Both the position numbers and the translations under genes were made by a program. The notes under the pieces were generated by a model, which saw only the letters and a program-made list of their open reading frames with translations, was not told the origin of the DNA and searched no databases. From CAZEQD01 sp964514305 (GTDB taxonomy: Bacteria; Acidobacteriota; Aminicenantia; Aminicenantales; Aminicenantaceae), in assembly GCA_964514305.1 (NCBI GenBank), contig CAZEQD010000005.1:1-62030 (forward strand): a stretch of DNA of 62,030 bases, in the 5' to 3' direction. Positions within the stretch are counted from its first letter, which is position 1. Every line of letters starts with the position of its first letter. Positions 36,797 to 46,974 of the stretch are shown here, one piece after another.

Positions 36797-37732
36797 TTAC
36801 CAGGCTCTTCTTGGTGAAAACTCATAATTGATTTGAAATTTTGAAGCTTTTGAAAAAAAATAATTTAACCCTAAAGTGATCACTTCACTGTGATTCCCAT
36901 TAATATCCCTATCCACATCTATGGAGTCACACTTAACTACTGCTTGGAATTTTTCCGGAAGGAAATAATAACTTGCCTGGATATACCACCCACACTTTCT
37001 AGCTTGTTCATCTTTTCCTAAAATGTACTCTCCCTTCAGAGAAAAATAATCACCGACGAAAAACATCTCAACTCCAGTTCTATTCCTATTAACATGATTA
37101 GATCTATGATTTGAGATATATCTGCCATTATAGTTTGATAAAGCAATATGAACGGAATTTAGAGGCTTAAAGACCAGTCTTAGAGCAATATCTTTTTGTT
37201 GGTTATAATCCGTCTTATTTATTCCAGACCCATTAAAAACTCCTAAACTGTATTCTATCTTTGGAAGTTGACCATAAATCTCAAACCCAATATCTCTTCC
37301 CTTCTCTCCCATATCGCGCCCTGGACATAATTCTTCCACTATTCGAGACCTATTTATGGTATCCAGGCCAAAACTTGAAACAAGATTTTCTAGACTAAAG
37401 GGGATTTTGAATTGACCAAATTTTAGATTAGCATAAGGCGAAAATTTAAATTCAACTTGAGCATCTAAAAGAATAGGGTTGTTAACTGTATCAATTTGAA
37501 GTTTATAAAATAAATTTTTTAAGACCTCACCTGTTAACTTTATTCTCGCCCGTTTAATTCTGAATCCATTTATACCTGCATCCAAATAAGCATAATTAAC
37601 CTGAGTGTATCCACTAAATTGTAAAAATCGATCCATAAAATCAGACGTTTCCTTTCTTATTTCAACCGCTGAAAAAAGTCTGTTCAGCAAGAAAGAGCAA
37701 AAAATCAATACAGGAATTATTTTCTTCATCAA
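36797..37732 (-). CDS. OprP/OprO-like porin
   Basis: A 311-residue outer-membrane porin. The signal peptide ends near residue 22 (LLNRLFSA). The barrel starts with FLQFSGYTQVNYAYLDAGIN and IKRARIKLTGEVLKNLFYKL, then FGQFKIPFSLENLVSS, the typical phosphate-selective-porin O/P pattern. It ends INYEFSPRRAW. It allows diffusion of anions or small solutes across the outer membrane. Single gene. Confidence 0.75.
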   Translation of the reverse strand: MMKKIIPVLIFCSFLLNRLFSAVEIRKETSDFMDRFLQFSGYTQVNYAYLDAGINGFRIKRARIKLTGEVLKNLFYKLQIDTVNNPILLDAQVEFKFSPYANLKFGQFKIPFSLENLVSSFGLDTINRSRIVEELCPGRDMGEKGRDIGFEIYGQLPKIEYSLGVFNGSGINKTDYNQQKDIALRLVFKPLNSVHIALSNYNGRYISNHRSNHVNRNRTGVEMFFVGDYFSLKGEYILGKDEQARKCGWYIQASYYFLPEKFQAVVKCDSIDVDRDINGNHSEVITLGLNYFFSKASKFQINYEFSPRRAW

Positions 37733-38030
37733 TTTCTATTCATCCCCTTTAAAAAAAGGCGATTAAGTCCTAAAGAAATAATCATATTATATTCCTAATA
37801 TATTCTAATCAGGCTCTTATTGTATTACTTATGTAAGCTACGTCAAGTTTTTTTAAAAAAAAATTAAAAGAACAAAGTAATCTCCATGGTCTTACCAAAA
37901 ATCATGATAAAAAGCAGATATCAATGAAAATAAATAAAGGATGGGCAGATTTTATGAATAATTCAGGTTTATTATTTAGGAATAATAATAAAGAGAGTAA
38001 AAAAAGCTAATAAAAAGGTTGATTTTAATC

Positions 38031-41000
38031 TTACTCTCTTAGCAGAAATTTGCCTGACTCCATTCTCACATAAAATTCTGTCCCCCAAAGGCAAAGGGTA
38101 TGATTTTCTGAGGTCTCGACTCCACAGGTTATAATTCTGGGGCCCATAACCAGGCAGTCTTTTGTCTGGCTGCGGTGGCCAGCTAATAGTTTGTAATAAC
38201 TTAAATTTTTACTGGTGGAAATGATGATTAAGCCGCCCCTTCTCTGGGCCGTTTCTTTTTTAGAGGAAGAAAGAGTGGCCATGATTCTGCCATCAAAATA
38301 AGCGTTAATGCTGTTAAATTTATTCTCAAAAGGTGAATGAATAACCTGGGAAATCCCTTCATTGAAGTCCAAAATTCTTATTTTAGAGCCCGCAATCTCT
38401 TTTTCTGTCCCAGGTGAGTCATCCGCTTCAGTCAGAGCTAAAATTCTTTGCTGGGGAAATATTTTAATGAGGGTAACAGGTTCTGTCAGGTTTTCGACGA
38501 TAGTAGATCTTCTCTTCTCTATATCCCATCGTTTCAGGGTGTGATCAACACTTCCAGAATAAATACGGCCATAATAATCTACTGCTAAAGATGAGATCGG
38601 CTGGTGATGCCCCTCCAGAATGAGAAGATATTGATTTAAGAAATCCCAGATTCTAATTGTTCCGTCTTTATGTCCAGTTATAATCTTTTCTCTGGGAAAA
38701 GAGGCGATTGCTGTTATAGGCGAGACCGAATATCTGAATTTAACTTTTTCATTCCTTTCAAATGAGATATTTGTCATTTCCCCCTTGTTGTCTACTAAAA
38801 ATATATCCCGGCCCAGCAGGGTGAGATCTCTGTTATCTCCTGTAAAAGTATAGAATATTCGATTATCAAGGAGGGTGAGCACGAAAACACTTCCTTTATC
38901 TCCAATGCCAGCGATTTGATCTTGGGCATAGAACCTTATTTTTTTAGGCTTCAAATCTTCAACGTCGATGGTCTGGAGAAGATTAGGTTGGGAGCTGAGG
39001 TTTTTGTTCAATTGAGGTTTGAATATTATCTCTTCGGCTGAGAAGAATTTGGCTCTTGATTTTGGCCATTCTTCACTCTTTAAAGAAAAGCTCTTTTCTC
39101 TCAGATGAAGTTTTCCAGTTTTCATTTTTAAGGATTCTGATTTCTGGTTGAATTCTCCGATCCTTATCAATTCTCCCCAAGAATCTATTTTTCTTTTTCC
39201 AAACAACTCTTGAATTTCTTGGCTGCTCAACCTGGAGGAGATGGAGTTGTCGAGGTCATACAGAATTGCCATCCCTTCCTGATAAAAGTGGGTGTCCTCG
39301 AGAGAAGGCTCTTCGGTGAAAGAAAGATGAGTCTTGACGCTTTCCAGAGCTATTTCTCTGCTCTCTAAGTTCAATCTCCTGGTAGAGAAGGCGCTCCTGA
39401 AATTGACTACAACATCCAATTTTCCTTGAAAATAGAATAAATCAATCACCCTCTGGAAATAGCGTTCATCGCGACAGCCATCCAGAATGATCAGTTTTTT
39501 CTGGGAGTTACCATCCAGGAATTTTTTAATAAATTCCTGGGGGTCATCCTCTTCCTCAGAAAGAGGATTATCTTGATAATAAATGGGATCGATATATTTT
39601 TTTAACCATTTAAGCCCCAGAATCTGGTTGAATATCTTTTGATCTCTTCTTCTATCTCGCATCAGATAAAGTATTTCTTCTGGCTTTAAATTTCCGAAAC
39701 CTTTAATGATTGATTGACAGAAATAAGTCTTTCCCGTACCTGAGTCGCCGGTAACAGCGATGATGACTTTCTTTTTGTTGTTCAGTAGATAATGGATTGT
39801 TTCAGAAAGCTCGTATAATCCCTTTTGGGCCGGCTTCAGTCCCAGGATACTAACAGCTCCAATATTATAAAGATAAAGAGAGTGAGTGAATTCAGGCATA
39901 TCAATTTTTTTTAAGGCAGAGACAGCTTCTTCAAAAACTTGCTTATTATTTGTTTTCAATAAATTAAGGAGAGTAATAGCAATATCGACGCTCACTCCTC
40001 TGAACTTTTCTTTTTGTGCTTTACCGATTTCTCCTAAAGTCCAGGCTAAATATGTTTTTATTTTTGACCTGGGGTGATCAGCATATTTGACCAGGATGGA
40101 AAGATGGGGTAGCGATTTTAAGCCTATTTTTCCAAGGGCCCAGATAGCTTCTTCTTTTTGTTCAACTATGGGAAAAATCTTTCTTTTTTGATTTCTTCTT
40201 GGCGAGATCTCTATGTAGTCAGGTTCTTCCAGGACCTGAGCGATAGCCTTGGCTGCTTTTTTTTCTTTTAAATTCCCGAGGGTATAAATTAAATTCTCTC
40301 TTATTTTTGTGTATTGGAGAGGGAAGCTGTTGAGGGCTTTCAATAATGTTTCTGTTGAACGAGGATCTTGAAGGATGCTTAGGATAACGGAGGCATTGTA
40401 TTGGATGCCGCTTGAGATATCAATTTCCTCGTCCATAAGCAGATAGAGACAGGGAAGAAGCAGAGCAGGAGAGGTATGCGTGACTATTCCCATCGCAGGT
40501 TGAATTTTTTCGCAGATTAAGGAGTAAATTTCATCCTGAGAGCGTGTATCTTTTGCTTTCATCAGCAGATGATGAATGGTTTTCATCAGCCTGTCTTCTT
40601 CAGCAGCTATCTTCAGAATTTGTTCGAGCACTTGAGGGGCGCCCTCTTTTATTTCAGCTATAATAGAAGGAAAAAAACTCTTCTTTTCTTCCTCGCTTAG
40701 AATTTCATTCAAAAAATTATTCAATGAAATGAAAAGGTTTTTGTACTCCTGGTTTTGAGATTTTCTGAAGGAGTCCCACCTGGGGACGAAAGATTCGCTG
40801 TTTACCCCAATGGCTTCATAATGAAGGACAAAAGACAAAACTTCAAGAATGATTAGAAAAGGATAATCTTTTTTTGAATAGTGCGCCTCAGAATAGGATT
40901 GAGTGATAAAAGTATTGATTTCTTTTTCTTTTAGGCTGGGGAAGGCCAGTTTTGATTTTTCCTGAAGAGCAAGCTTTATTTTTTTGGTGATTGTCCAATA

Positions 41001-41243
41001 TTTGCCTTGCGAGAAAGGAAAAAAGATATTCTGGATGAAGGCCATTTGTTTTTCTTCATCCAGAGACCAGAATTGATAGAGGATTTCATTTGAAATTCGC
41101 TCTTTCAGAGATTTTGGGTTGTCTTCCCATTTTCCCTTTGAATTGAGGAATGTGAATTTTTTTGGCTGGAAGTCATTGATGATGGTTTTTGCCGTCTGGA
41201 TGAGATTATTTAGGGAAGGCGGTGGCAGAAGCTGTTTTCTCAT
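38031..41243 (-). CDS. HEAT-repeat / P-loop NTPase / WD40 multidomain protein
   Basis: A 1070-residue protein without signal peptide. Region 1-270 is helical and not recognised. Region about 280-450 contains HEAT-like repeats (ENLIYTLGNLKEKKAAKAIA, EEAIWALGKIGLKSLPHLSI, KTYLAWTLGEIGKA). A P-loop domain follows with Walker A TGDSGTGKT (about 498-506) and Walker-B-like LIILDGC; its layout looks like a uridine-kinase-type P-loop fold. The C-terminal 300 residues are WD40-type blades (ITGHKDGTIRIWDF, SGSVDHTLKRWD). It is last in an operon with a Cache histidine kinase and an RR-GcvH protein, so it may be the output or scaffold of that pathway. The resemblance to STAND-type signalling NTPases is inference. 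Confidence 0.65.
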   Translation of the reverse strand: MRKQLLPPPSLNNLIQTAKTIINDFQPKKFTFLNSKGKWEDNPKSLKERISNEILYQFWSLDEEKQMAFIQNIFFPFSQGKYWTITKKIKLALQEKSKLAFPSLKEKEINTFITQSYSEAHYSKKDYPFLIILEVLSFVLHYEAIGVNSESFVPRWDSFRKSQNQEYKNLFISLNNFLNEILSEEEKKSFFPSIIAEIKEGAPQVLEQILKIAAEEDRLMKTIHHLLMKAKDTRSQDEIYSLICEKIQPAMGIVTHTSPALLLPCLYLLMDEEIDISSGIQYNASVILSILQDPRSTETLLKALNSFPLQYTKIRENLIYTLGNLKEKKAAKAIAQVLEEPDYIEISPRRNQKRKIFPIVEQKEEAIWALGKIGLKSLPHLSILVKYADHPRSKIKTYLAWTLGEIGKAQKEKFRGVSVDIAITLLNLLKTNNKQVFEEAVSALKKIDMPEFTHSLYLYNIGAVSILGLKPAQKGLYELSETIHYLLNNKKKVIIAVTGDSGTGKTYFCQSIIKGFGNLKPEEILYLMRDRRRDQKIFNQILGLKWLKKYIDPIYYQDNPLSEEEDDPQEFIKKFLDGNSQKKLIILDGCRDERYFQRVIDLFYFQGKLDVVVNFRSAFSTRRLNLESREIALESVKTHLSFTEEPSLEDTHFYQEGMAILYDLDNSISSRLSSQEIQELFGKRKIDSWGELIRIGEFNQKSESLKMKTGKLHLREKSFSLKSEEWPKSRAKFFSAEEIIFKPQLNKNLSSQPNLLQTIDVEDLKPKKIRFYAQDQIAGIGDKGSVFVLTLLDNRIFYTFTGDNRDLTLLGRDIFLVDNKGEMTNISFERNEKVKFRYSVSPITAIASFPREKIITGHKDGTIRIWDFLNQYLLILEGHHQPISSLAVDYYGRIYSGSVDHTLKRWDIEKRRSTIVENLTEPVTLIKIFPQQRILALTEADDSPGTEKEIAGSKIRILDFNEGISQVIHSPFENKFNSINAYFDGRIMATLSSSKKETAQRRGGLIIISTSKNLSYYKLLAGHRSQTKDCLVMGPRIITCGVETSENHTLCLWGTEFYVRMESGKFLLRE

Positions 41244-41263
41244 GAAAGTCTAATTAAAGGTAT

Positions 41264-42040
41264 CTATTTTGATATAAGAAGCCCTTTTTTATCTTCTTCC
41301 CAGTTGGTAAGTTCCAGCTTGAAAAGCCATCCATCATAATAAGGATCTTTCCTTAATAAAGAATAGTCACTTTTTATTTTCTCGTTAACTTCTACCACTC
41401 TACCAGAGGCAGGAGACCAGATGCGATGAGTAAACTTCTGCCTGTCAATAATTTTGGCGCAGGGTTCTCCCTGATTGAAGCTGGCTTTCAACTTTGGCAG
41501 CTCCAGATAGGCAATTGTTCCTACTGATTGGAGAAAATCAAAAACCACACCTACAAAACCCAAGCTGCCTCCTTCTATTCTCAGCCAAGTGTGCCCAATG
41601 ATGAAGTAGAGGCCTGGAGGCATCTCGATTTCCGGAGGAACCTCCATACCCTTTTCTCTGACTTCAATTTTCTTGAAGGCGCGGGAGACAAGTCCTCTCA
41701 ATTCAGCTGGAGTAAAAGGTTTGGGAATGTAGTCGAAAGCTCCGATTTTTACTGATTCCACTGCGGTTTTAATGGTCGGATAGCCTGTTATCATAATAAC
41801 TTTGACCTCAGGCCTTTTCTTTTTTAGAGATTTTAGAAGATCAAGCCCGCTTATCCCAGGCATCATTAAATCGGTGATAACCAAATCATACTTTTGGTCC
41901 TCATCTTTTTTCAGGGCTTCTTCTCCACTTAAGGCCATGTCCACCTCATATTCTTTAGATAAGATAGCCTGACGGATGCTTTTGCAGACATTTATCTCAT
42001 CATCTACAACCAAAATATTTTTCTTTATTTTTTTATTCAC
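41264..42040 (-). CDS. Response regulator fused to a GcvH-like lipoyl domain
   Basis: A 258-residue two-domain protein. Residues 1-125 form a CheY-like receiver: VDDE, the phospho-acceptor Asp in VITDLMMPG, Thr in MITGYP and Lys in KPF. Residues about 140-250 resemble glycine cleavage H protein: GLYFIIGHTWLRIEGGSLGF, GTIAYLELPKLKASFNQGEP, then IDRQKFTHRIWSPASGRVVE and DPYYDGWLFKL. The lipoyl-accepting Lys position of GcvH (ESVKAVSD.YSP) is Lys here (IDRQKFTHRIWSP), so lipoylation is possible. It follows the kinase gene by 14 bases and probably receives its phosphate. Confidence 0.8.
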   Translation of the reverse strand: MNKKIKKNILVVDDEINVCKSIRQAILSKEYEVDMALSGEEALKKDEDQKYDLVITDLMMPGISGLDLLKSLKKKRPEVKVIMITGYPTIKTAVESVKIGAFDYIPKPFTPAELRGLVSRAFKKIEVREKGMEVPPEIEMPPGLYFIIGHTWLRIEGGSLGFVGVVFDFLQSVGTIAYLELPKLKASFNQGEPCAKIIDRQKFTHRIWSPASGRVVEVNEKIKSDYSLLRKDPYYDGWLFKLELTNWEEDKKGLLISK

Positions 42041-42054
42041 TTTGCTCCTCCATT

Positions 42055-44046
42055 TTATTTTTCTAGGTTTTTATTTTTTCCCTTAACAGGCAGGTAGACT
42101 GTAAATACAGTTCCATAACCTGGATCGCTTTTAGCTTCAATTTTTCCTTGATGTTGTTGAATAATGCCATAACTCACGGCCAGGCCAAGACCGGTACCAC
42201 CGCTCTTGGTTGTAAAAAATGGGTCAAATATCTTATTAATATTTTCTTTGGGAATTCCAACTCCATTATCTTCGAATGATATTTGGATATATTTTTTATC
42301 TTCAGATAGTTGACTCGTTATGATTAATACCCCTCCCTCAGGCATAGCTTCTGAAGCGTTAATCATAAAATTCCAAATAACCTGCTTGATTTTATCTTTG
42401 TCAATTTTGATTTGGGGTAGATCGGCAGATAATTTTTTTATGATTTTGATATCCTGAAAAGCCACTTGATTTTCTAAGATTTTGATTGTGTGCTCAGTTA
42501 TTTCATTAATATCGGCATATGACATTTGAGGAGGATTCTGTCTTGAAAATTCAAGCAGGCCTTTGACTATATCACTGCATCTTGATGTTTCATCTGCGAT
42601 CAAGCTCAGATTTTCATAAAAGGTATTATTTTTTTCTGTTTTTTCCAGCATAAGGTGGGTGTTAATCAGAATAGATGTCAGAGGATTGTTGATTTCATGA
42701 GCGATGGCAGCAGCCAATTTGCCCAGAGAAGCTAATTTTTCTGATTGAATCAAATGGCTTTGCATTTCTTTCAGCTCTTTTGTTCTTTCTTCAACTCTTT
42801 TTTCAAGTGTTTTTCCCCATTGAACGAGTTTTTCATTAGCTTTTTTTAAATTTTCTGTCATTTGGTTGAAGGCCTGAGCCAGTTGACCCAATTCATCTTG
42901 AAAGGCCATATTGACCTTCTGATTTAAGTTTCCCTGGGCTATTCTATTGGCTGCAAGGACCATATTCTTGAGAGGATTTATAATAGACGAAGTGATGAAG
43001 AAAAGGATTAATAGAAGAAGAATAACGCAGCCTACGGCCATGGCCGTGAAAGTAGCCATTACTCTGTTTCTTAAATCGATGTACGGCTTTTCGAGCATTC
43101 CCACATAAAGGATGCCAATAATTTTCCCTTCAATATCTTTTATAGGCTCGTAAGCAGATATATACCAATCGTTGACAACAAAGGCTCGAGCTATCCATGG
43201 CTTTCCTTCTTTAAGAACGGCTTGATTGACTTCTCTTGAAACTCTAGTTCCAACAGCTCTTTCTCCATTGGCTTCTTTGACATTGGTAGAAATTCGAAGG
43301 TCATACTGGAAAATAGTTGCTGTGCCGATTTCTTTCCCTTTATACTTTTCTCCCTTATAGACTATTTCCTTTACTCTATCTACGATTTCGTAGTTGCGGT
43401 TAAGAAGGACCCCGCCGTAGAGGACACCGAGCAGCTCGCCATTTTCATCAATGAGAGGAGCGGCTGCTTTAAGCATCATTCCTTTTTCTTCAAAATCTTC
43501 ATAACGTGGGGCAGCCTTCGGAGTGGGAACAATCTTAAGATAGGCATGCTGAGCCAGTTCTTTTCCCTCTTTGAGAAGCTCTTGCCTGGGGATGATTTGG
43601 GTACCAGCTGCTAACTCTCTTTTCAGTGCTCTTTTAACCAATGGATCATTTGATTGATCATCTCCCAAGATTTCAGATTGAGTCGTCCTTAGAAGAACTT
43701 TTCCCTGAGCATCTGTCAAAGTGAGTATATCCAAATTAAATTCTTCTCGGACACGCTTGAGATATTTAAAAAGTATTCGTTTCTGTTTTTGTCTTATCGC
43801 CTTTTGCAGGGATTCTCGGTGGGAATTCAGGAGGATGATATCTCTGATATCATTCAACTTTTCATTGTAAACCATCCAGGCCGAGGCTAAGTCATGCCGT
43901 ACTTTTGCCTGAGCCAGAGAAAGAATAGTGTTATGCTCCAGTCTTGTCCCGAGAGTTAATGTCAATATGCCACCAAGGCTGATTACGAACAGAAAGCTTA
44001 AAATAAATTTTACTCTCAGAGGCAAGTTGAGGAAAGTTCTAAGCAT
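42055..44046 (-). CDS. Cache-HAMP sensor histidine kinase
   Basis: A 663-residue membrane kinase. A first helix (about 10-32) and a second one (about 330-355) enclose a periplasmic Cache sensor (about 35-328) with GVLYGGVLLNRNYEIVDRVK. HAMP follows (NPLKNMVLAANRIAQGNLNQ), then HisKA with phospho-acceptor His in AAAIAHEINNPLTSIL and the ATPase domain (NGVGIPKENINKIFDPFFTT, GTGLGLAVSYGI). It is a close paralogue of the kinase at 54916-56907, almost identical over much of the sensor. First gene of a three-gene operon with the RR-GcvH and HEAT/WD40 proteins. Confidence 0.9.
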   Translation of the reverse strand: MLRTFLNLPLRVKFILSFLFVISLGGILTLTLGTRLEHNTILSLAQAKVRHDLASAWMVYNEKLNDIRDIILLNSHRESLQKAIRQKQKRILFKYLKRVREEFNLDILTLTDAQGKVLLRTTQSEILGDDQSNDPLVKRALKRELAAGTQIIPRQELLKEGKELAQHAYLKIVPTPKAAPRYEDFEEKGMMLKAAAPLIDENGELLGVLYGGVLLNRNYEIVDRVKEIVYKGEKYKGKEIGTATIFQYDLRISTNVKEANGERAVGTRVSREVNQAVLKEGKPWIARAFVVNDWYISAYEPIKDIEGKIIGILYVGMLEKPYIDLRNRVMATFTAMAVGCVILLLLILFFITSSIINPLKNMVLAANRIAQGNLNQKVNMAFQDELGQLAQAFNQMTENLKKANEKLVQWGKTLEKRVEERTKELKEMQSHLIQSEKLASLGKLAAAIAHEINNPLTSILINTHLMLEKTEKNNTFYENLSLIADETSRCSDIVKGLLEFSRQNPPQMSYADINEITEHTIKILENQVAFQDIKIIKKLSADLPQIKIDKDKIKQVIWNFMINASEAMPEGGVLIITSQLSEDKKYIQISFEDNGVGIPKENINKIFDPFFTTKSGGTGLGLAVSYGIIQQHQGKIEAKSDPGYGTVFTVYLPVKGKNKNLEK

Positions 44047-44318
44047 TTTTTTTGAAAGGCACGTTAAATGATATCTACCCGTTACGTTGAATCTTCCTCA
44101 AAGATAGTATCTAATTCTTTTCCCCTGCATTTTTTTATACATATCAGCATTCTTTACTATTGAGGCGAGCTGACCTTAATGTATCTGTTTTATTACAGGG
44201 CATTTGCGGTGGATAACCACAGCTTCATTCTCTGTACCTCGCATCTCCACTAACCTCGACTTGTGAATAATTCAGGCTAATTAGTTGAATAAACTCACCT
44301 TATTATACCGGCCTATAT

Positions 44319-45659
44319 TTATTCAAACCACTTCTTTATGGCATCAGCCGTGGCATTAATTACAGGATATGCAATCGGAGAAGCAGTGAGCAATGGATGA
44401 GTGCCTATCTGAATATTATCAATATCCATATCAGTCATTTTATTTAGAATCATGACAGAAATCATATTCACCAGTTCACCAACAGAATTTCCTCCATACA
44501 TCTGGGCTCCTAATAGAGTATGTGAATACTTCGAAAATAAAACCTTTAAATATAGCTTGGAGGCTCCCGCTAATTTTCCAGGGTGTCTGTCCACAGTTAC
44601 AGCCTCTCCTACTGTATAATTCAAATTCATATCTTTGGCCCCTCGCTCCGTAAGTCCACTTGCACCAAAAGCAATTTTACCAATTTTTGTTGAAAAAGAA
44701 CCCAGAACTCCAAGGAACTTGCGGATTACCTTTATTTCAAACAAATTGGAGCCAACCAAACGACCTTCGGCCATAGCAGTAGAAGCCAGCATAATATTTG
44801 AAAACTCACCAGTGAAGAAATTATATTTGGCCGCACAATCCCCAATGGCGAAAATATCCTTTTCGGGAGTACGCAAGTATTCATTGACCAAAGTTCCCTT
44901 TCGAGGATGGACAGCCAGGCCGAATTTACTAGCTAAAGATACATTAGGTCTTGCTCCAACGGCAATAATGACCATGTCTGCCTCTAATTTTTTACCATTA
45001 TGCAACTTTACGCCTTTGATAATTTTGTTACCTAAAATAGCATCTACTCTATGACCAACAAGAATTTTTGCCCCTGCAGCTTCCAAAATTTCTTTAGCCT
45101 TTCTGCCAAATTCATGATCCATGGTAGTCGGGAGTAATGAATCCAGCATTTCAACTATGTAAACCTCTTTCCCTTCTTTTAAAAGTTCATCGGCCATCTC
45201 TACGCCAATATAGCCTCCTCCAATTATCACTATCTTAATTGATTTTTTTGAATAGTCTTTCATCCTCGAAAGGTAATCGTAATCCTTTTTCACAGCAAAA
45301 ACACCTTCTTTATCAATGCCTTCTATTGGGGGCAAAATGCTTGTAGAACCAACAGCAAATACAAGCTTCTCATATCCAATTTCCTCCCCATTTTTCAATA
45401 TCAAAGTTTTCCCTCTTTTATCGATCACCTCATTAATGATCAAATCGGCACCTGTATTGGTAACCAACTCATCAGGAATCATGTCTTCATCCACTGATTT
45501 TAGAGTATGCATGATATAGGGAATACCGCATGGAATTAAAGCGATTCTTTCCTTCCGAATTAAAGCAATACTCTTATCCGGATAGGTGTTGTGGGCGGAA
45601 ATAGCACAGGTAACGCCGGCTGGGCCGCCACCTATTATGACTACATCATATTTTTTCAT
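44319..45659 (-). CDS. CoA-disulfide reductase / NADH oxidase-like flavoprotein
   Basis: A 446-residue flavoprotein of the pyridine nucleotide-disulfide family. FAD site VVIIGGGPAGVTCA, single redox Cys44 in LIPCGIPY (the CoADR/Nox position), NAD(P) site IVIIGGGYIGVEMADELLKE, second FAD motif DIFAIGDCA and a C-terminal dimerisation domain. It could reduce CoA disulfide, polysulfide or oxygen. It sits last in the receiver/kinase operon that begins at a sigma-54 promoter, linking it to redox signalling. Confidence 0.82.
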   Translation of the reverse strand: MKKYDVVIIGGGPAGVTCAISAHNTYPDKSIALIRKERIALIPCGIPYIMHTLKSVDEDMIPDELVTNTGADLIINEVIDKRGKTLILKNGEEIGYEKLVFAVGSTSILPPIEGIDKEGVFAVKKDYDYLSRMKDYSKKSIKIVIIGGGYIGVEMADELLKEGKEVYIVEMLDSLLPTTMDHEFGRKAKEILEAAGAKILVGHRVDAILGNKIIKGVKLHNGKKLEADMVIIAVGARPNVSLASKFGLAVHPRKGTLVNEYLRTPEKDIFAIGDCAAKYNFFTGEFSNIMLASTAMAEGRLVGSNLFEIKVIRKFLGVLGSFSTKIGKIAFGASGLTERGAKDMNLNYTVGEAVTVDRHPGKLAGASKLYLKVLFSKYSHTLLGAQMYGGNSVGELVNMISVMILNKMTDMDIDNIQIGTHPLLTASPIAYPVINATADAIKKWFE

Positions 45660-45707
45660 CTTAATACCTCCTTATTTTTAAAAAAAATTAAATTGATTTA
45701 TTTTCAT

Positions 45708-46805
45708 TTATACCTTAGGTAACATAACCTTAAAAACACTCCCCTTTCCTAATTCGCTCGAGACTTGAATTGAACCTCCATGAGCCTCCACAATTTTTTT
45801 AGCGATGTAAAGTCCCAATCCTGTACCTTTTATCTTTTGGTCTTCGCCTCTTTTCACACGGTAGAACTGGTCGAAAATAAAAGGGAGATGCTCCTTGGCA
45901 ATCCCTATTCCTGTATCTTTAACCTCTACGGCAATGAATTCCTTTTTTTCTTTGATGGTGATTATCACTTGCCCTTTTGGCTTGTTGAACCTGATCGCGT
46001 TGGTGATAAGGTTGGAAAAGACTTGTTCCAGTGTCTCCTTATCACCTTGGACAAGGTCATTTTCAGAACAAGACCCTAGTTCCAGAGAAATGTTATCATC
46101 TTGGGTCAAAGGCTTCATATCCTCTATTAACTTTTTTATGACTTTTTTCAACGATAAAGGTTTGAGCTTATCAACAATTTGTCCGCTGTCCAACCTGGCA
46201 ACATCTAACCAGTCATTGATTAAATTCAGAAGGCCTTCCAGCCGGTCCCTGCACCTTAGGATCATTTCTTTTTGCTTCTCTTGAACCTCACCTGCCATTC
46301 TGGCCAGAATAACTTCAAAGTATTGCTGGATGGCGACTAAAGGGCTTCGTAGCTGATGGGAAACCATGGTGATGAAATTTTCTTCCATAAGTTTCTTCTC
46401 TCTACGCAGGGATTCTGTCTCCAGGATAAGCTTCCTTCTTTCTAAGCCTCGTCTGATAATTATACGCAATTCTTCTGGAGTAAAGGGCTTTGGTAGAAAA
46501 TCATAAGCTCCTTTTTTCATGGCCTCAACTGCTGATTCCACCGTGGCATAACCAGTGATAACAACAGGTATAATTTTAGGATCGGCTTCGGTGAGCTTCT
46601 CTAACACCTCCATGCCACTTATCCCAGGCATTTTTAAATCAATGAGAACTAAATCGGGCTTAATTTCTTTTATTTTCTGCAATCCCATATTACCATCTTC
46701 AGCTGTTTCGGCCTGGAATCCTTCCCTTACCAGAATCTGTGAGCAAGAGTCTCGCATAAACTCTTCATCATCAATTACGAGTATTAAAGGTTTTTTTCCT
46801 AACAT
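45708..46805 (-). CDS. Hybrid response regulator-histidine kinase (soluble)
   Basis: A 365-residue cytoplasmic protein. The receiver (1-125) has VIDDEEF, Asp in LIDLKMPG, and KPFTPEEL. A linker helix joins it to HisKA (MVSHQLRSPLVAIQQYFEVI) and a HATPase domain (NLITNAIRFN, DTGIGIAKEHLPFIFDQFYR, GTGLGLYIAKKIV). With no membrane segment, its input is phosphorylation of its own receiver or a protein partner. It lies between two stand-alone receivers and the flavoprotein. Confidence 0.88.
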   Translation of the reverse strand: MLGKKPLILVIDDEEFMRDSCSQILVREGFQAETAEDGNMGLQKIKEIKPDLVLIDLKMPGISGMEVLEKLTEADPKIIPVVITGYATVESAVEAMKKGAYDFLPKPFTPEELRIIIRRGLERRKLILETESLRREKKLMEENFITMVSHQLRSPLVAIQQYFEVILARMAGEVQEKQKEMILRCRDRLEGLLNLINDWLDVARLDSGQIVDKLKPLSLKKVIKKLIEDMKPLTQDDNISLELGSCSENDLVQGDKETLEQVFSNLITNAIRFNKPKGQVIITIKEKKEFIAVEVKDTGIGIAKEHLPFIFDQFYRVKRGEDQKIKGTGLGLYIAKKIVEAHGGSIQVSSELGKGSVFKVMLPKV

Positions 46806-46974
46806 ATTTATTTCTTTAATGAAATTAGATTATTTATTAGTTTGTTAAATTTATCTAAAATATTCCTTTTAAAATCACATCTGTTTTAACTAAAAATTCC
46901 TTATTGAAGAAATTCCCAACTGTAGCTGAAAGAGATAGAAATACATATAATTCCTGTTGTGTGTATCTACTCTT

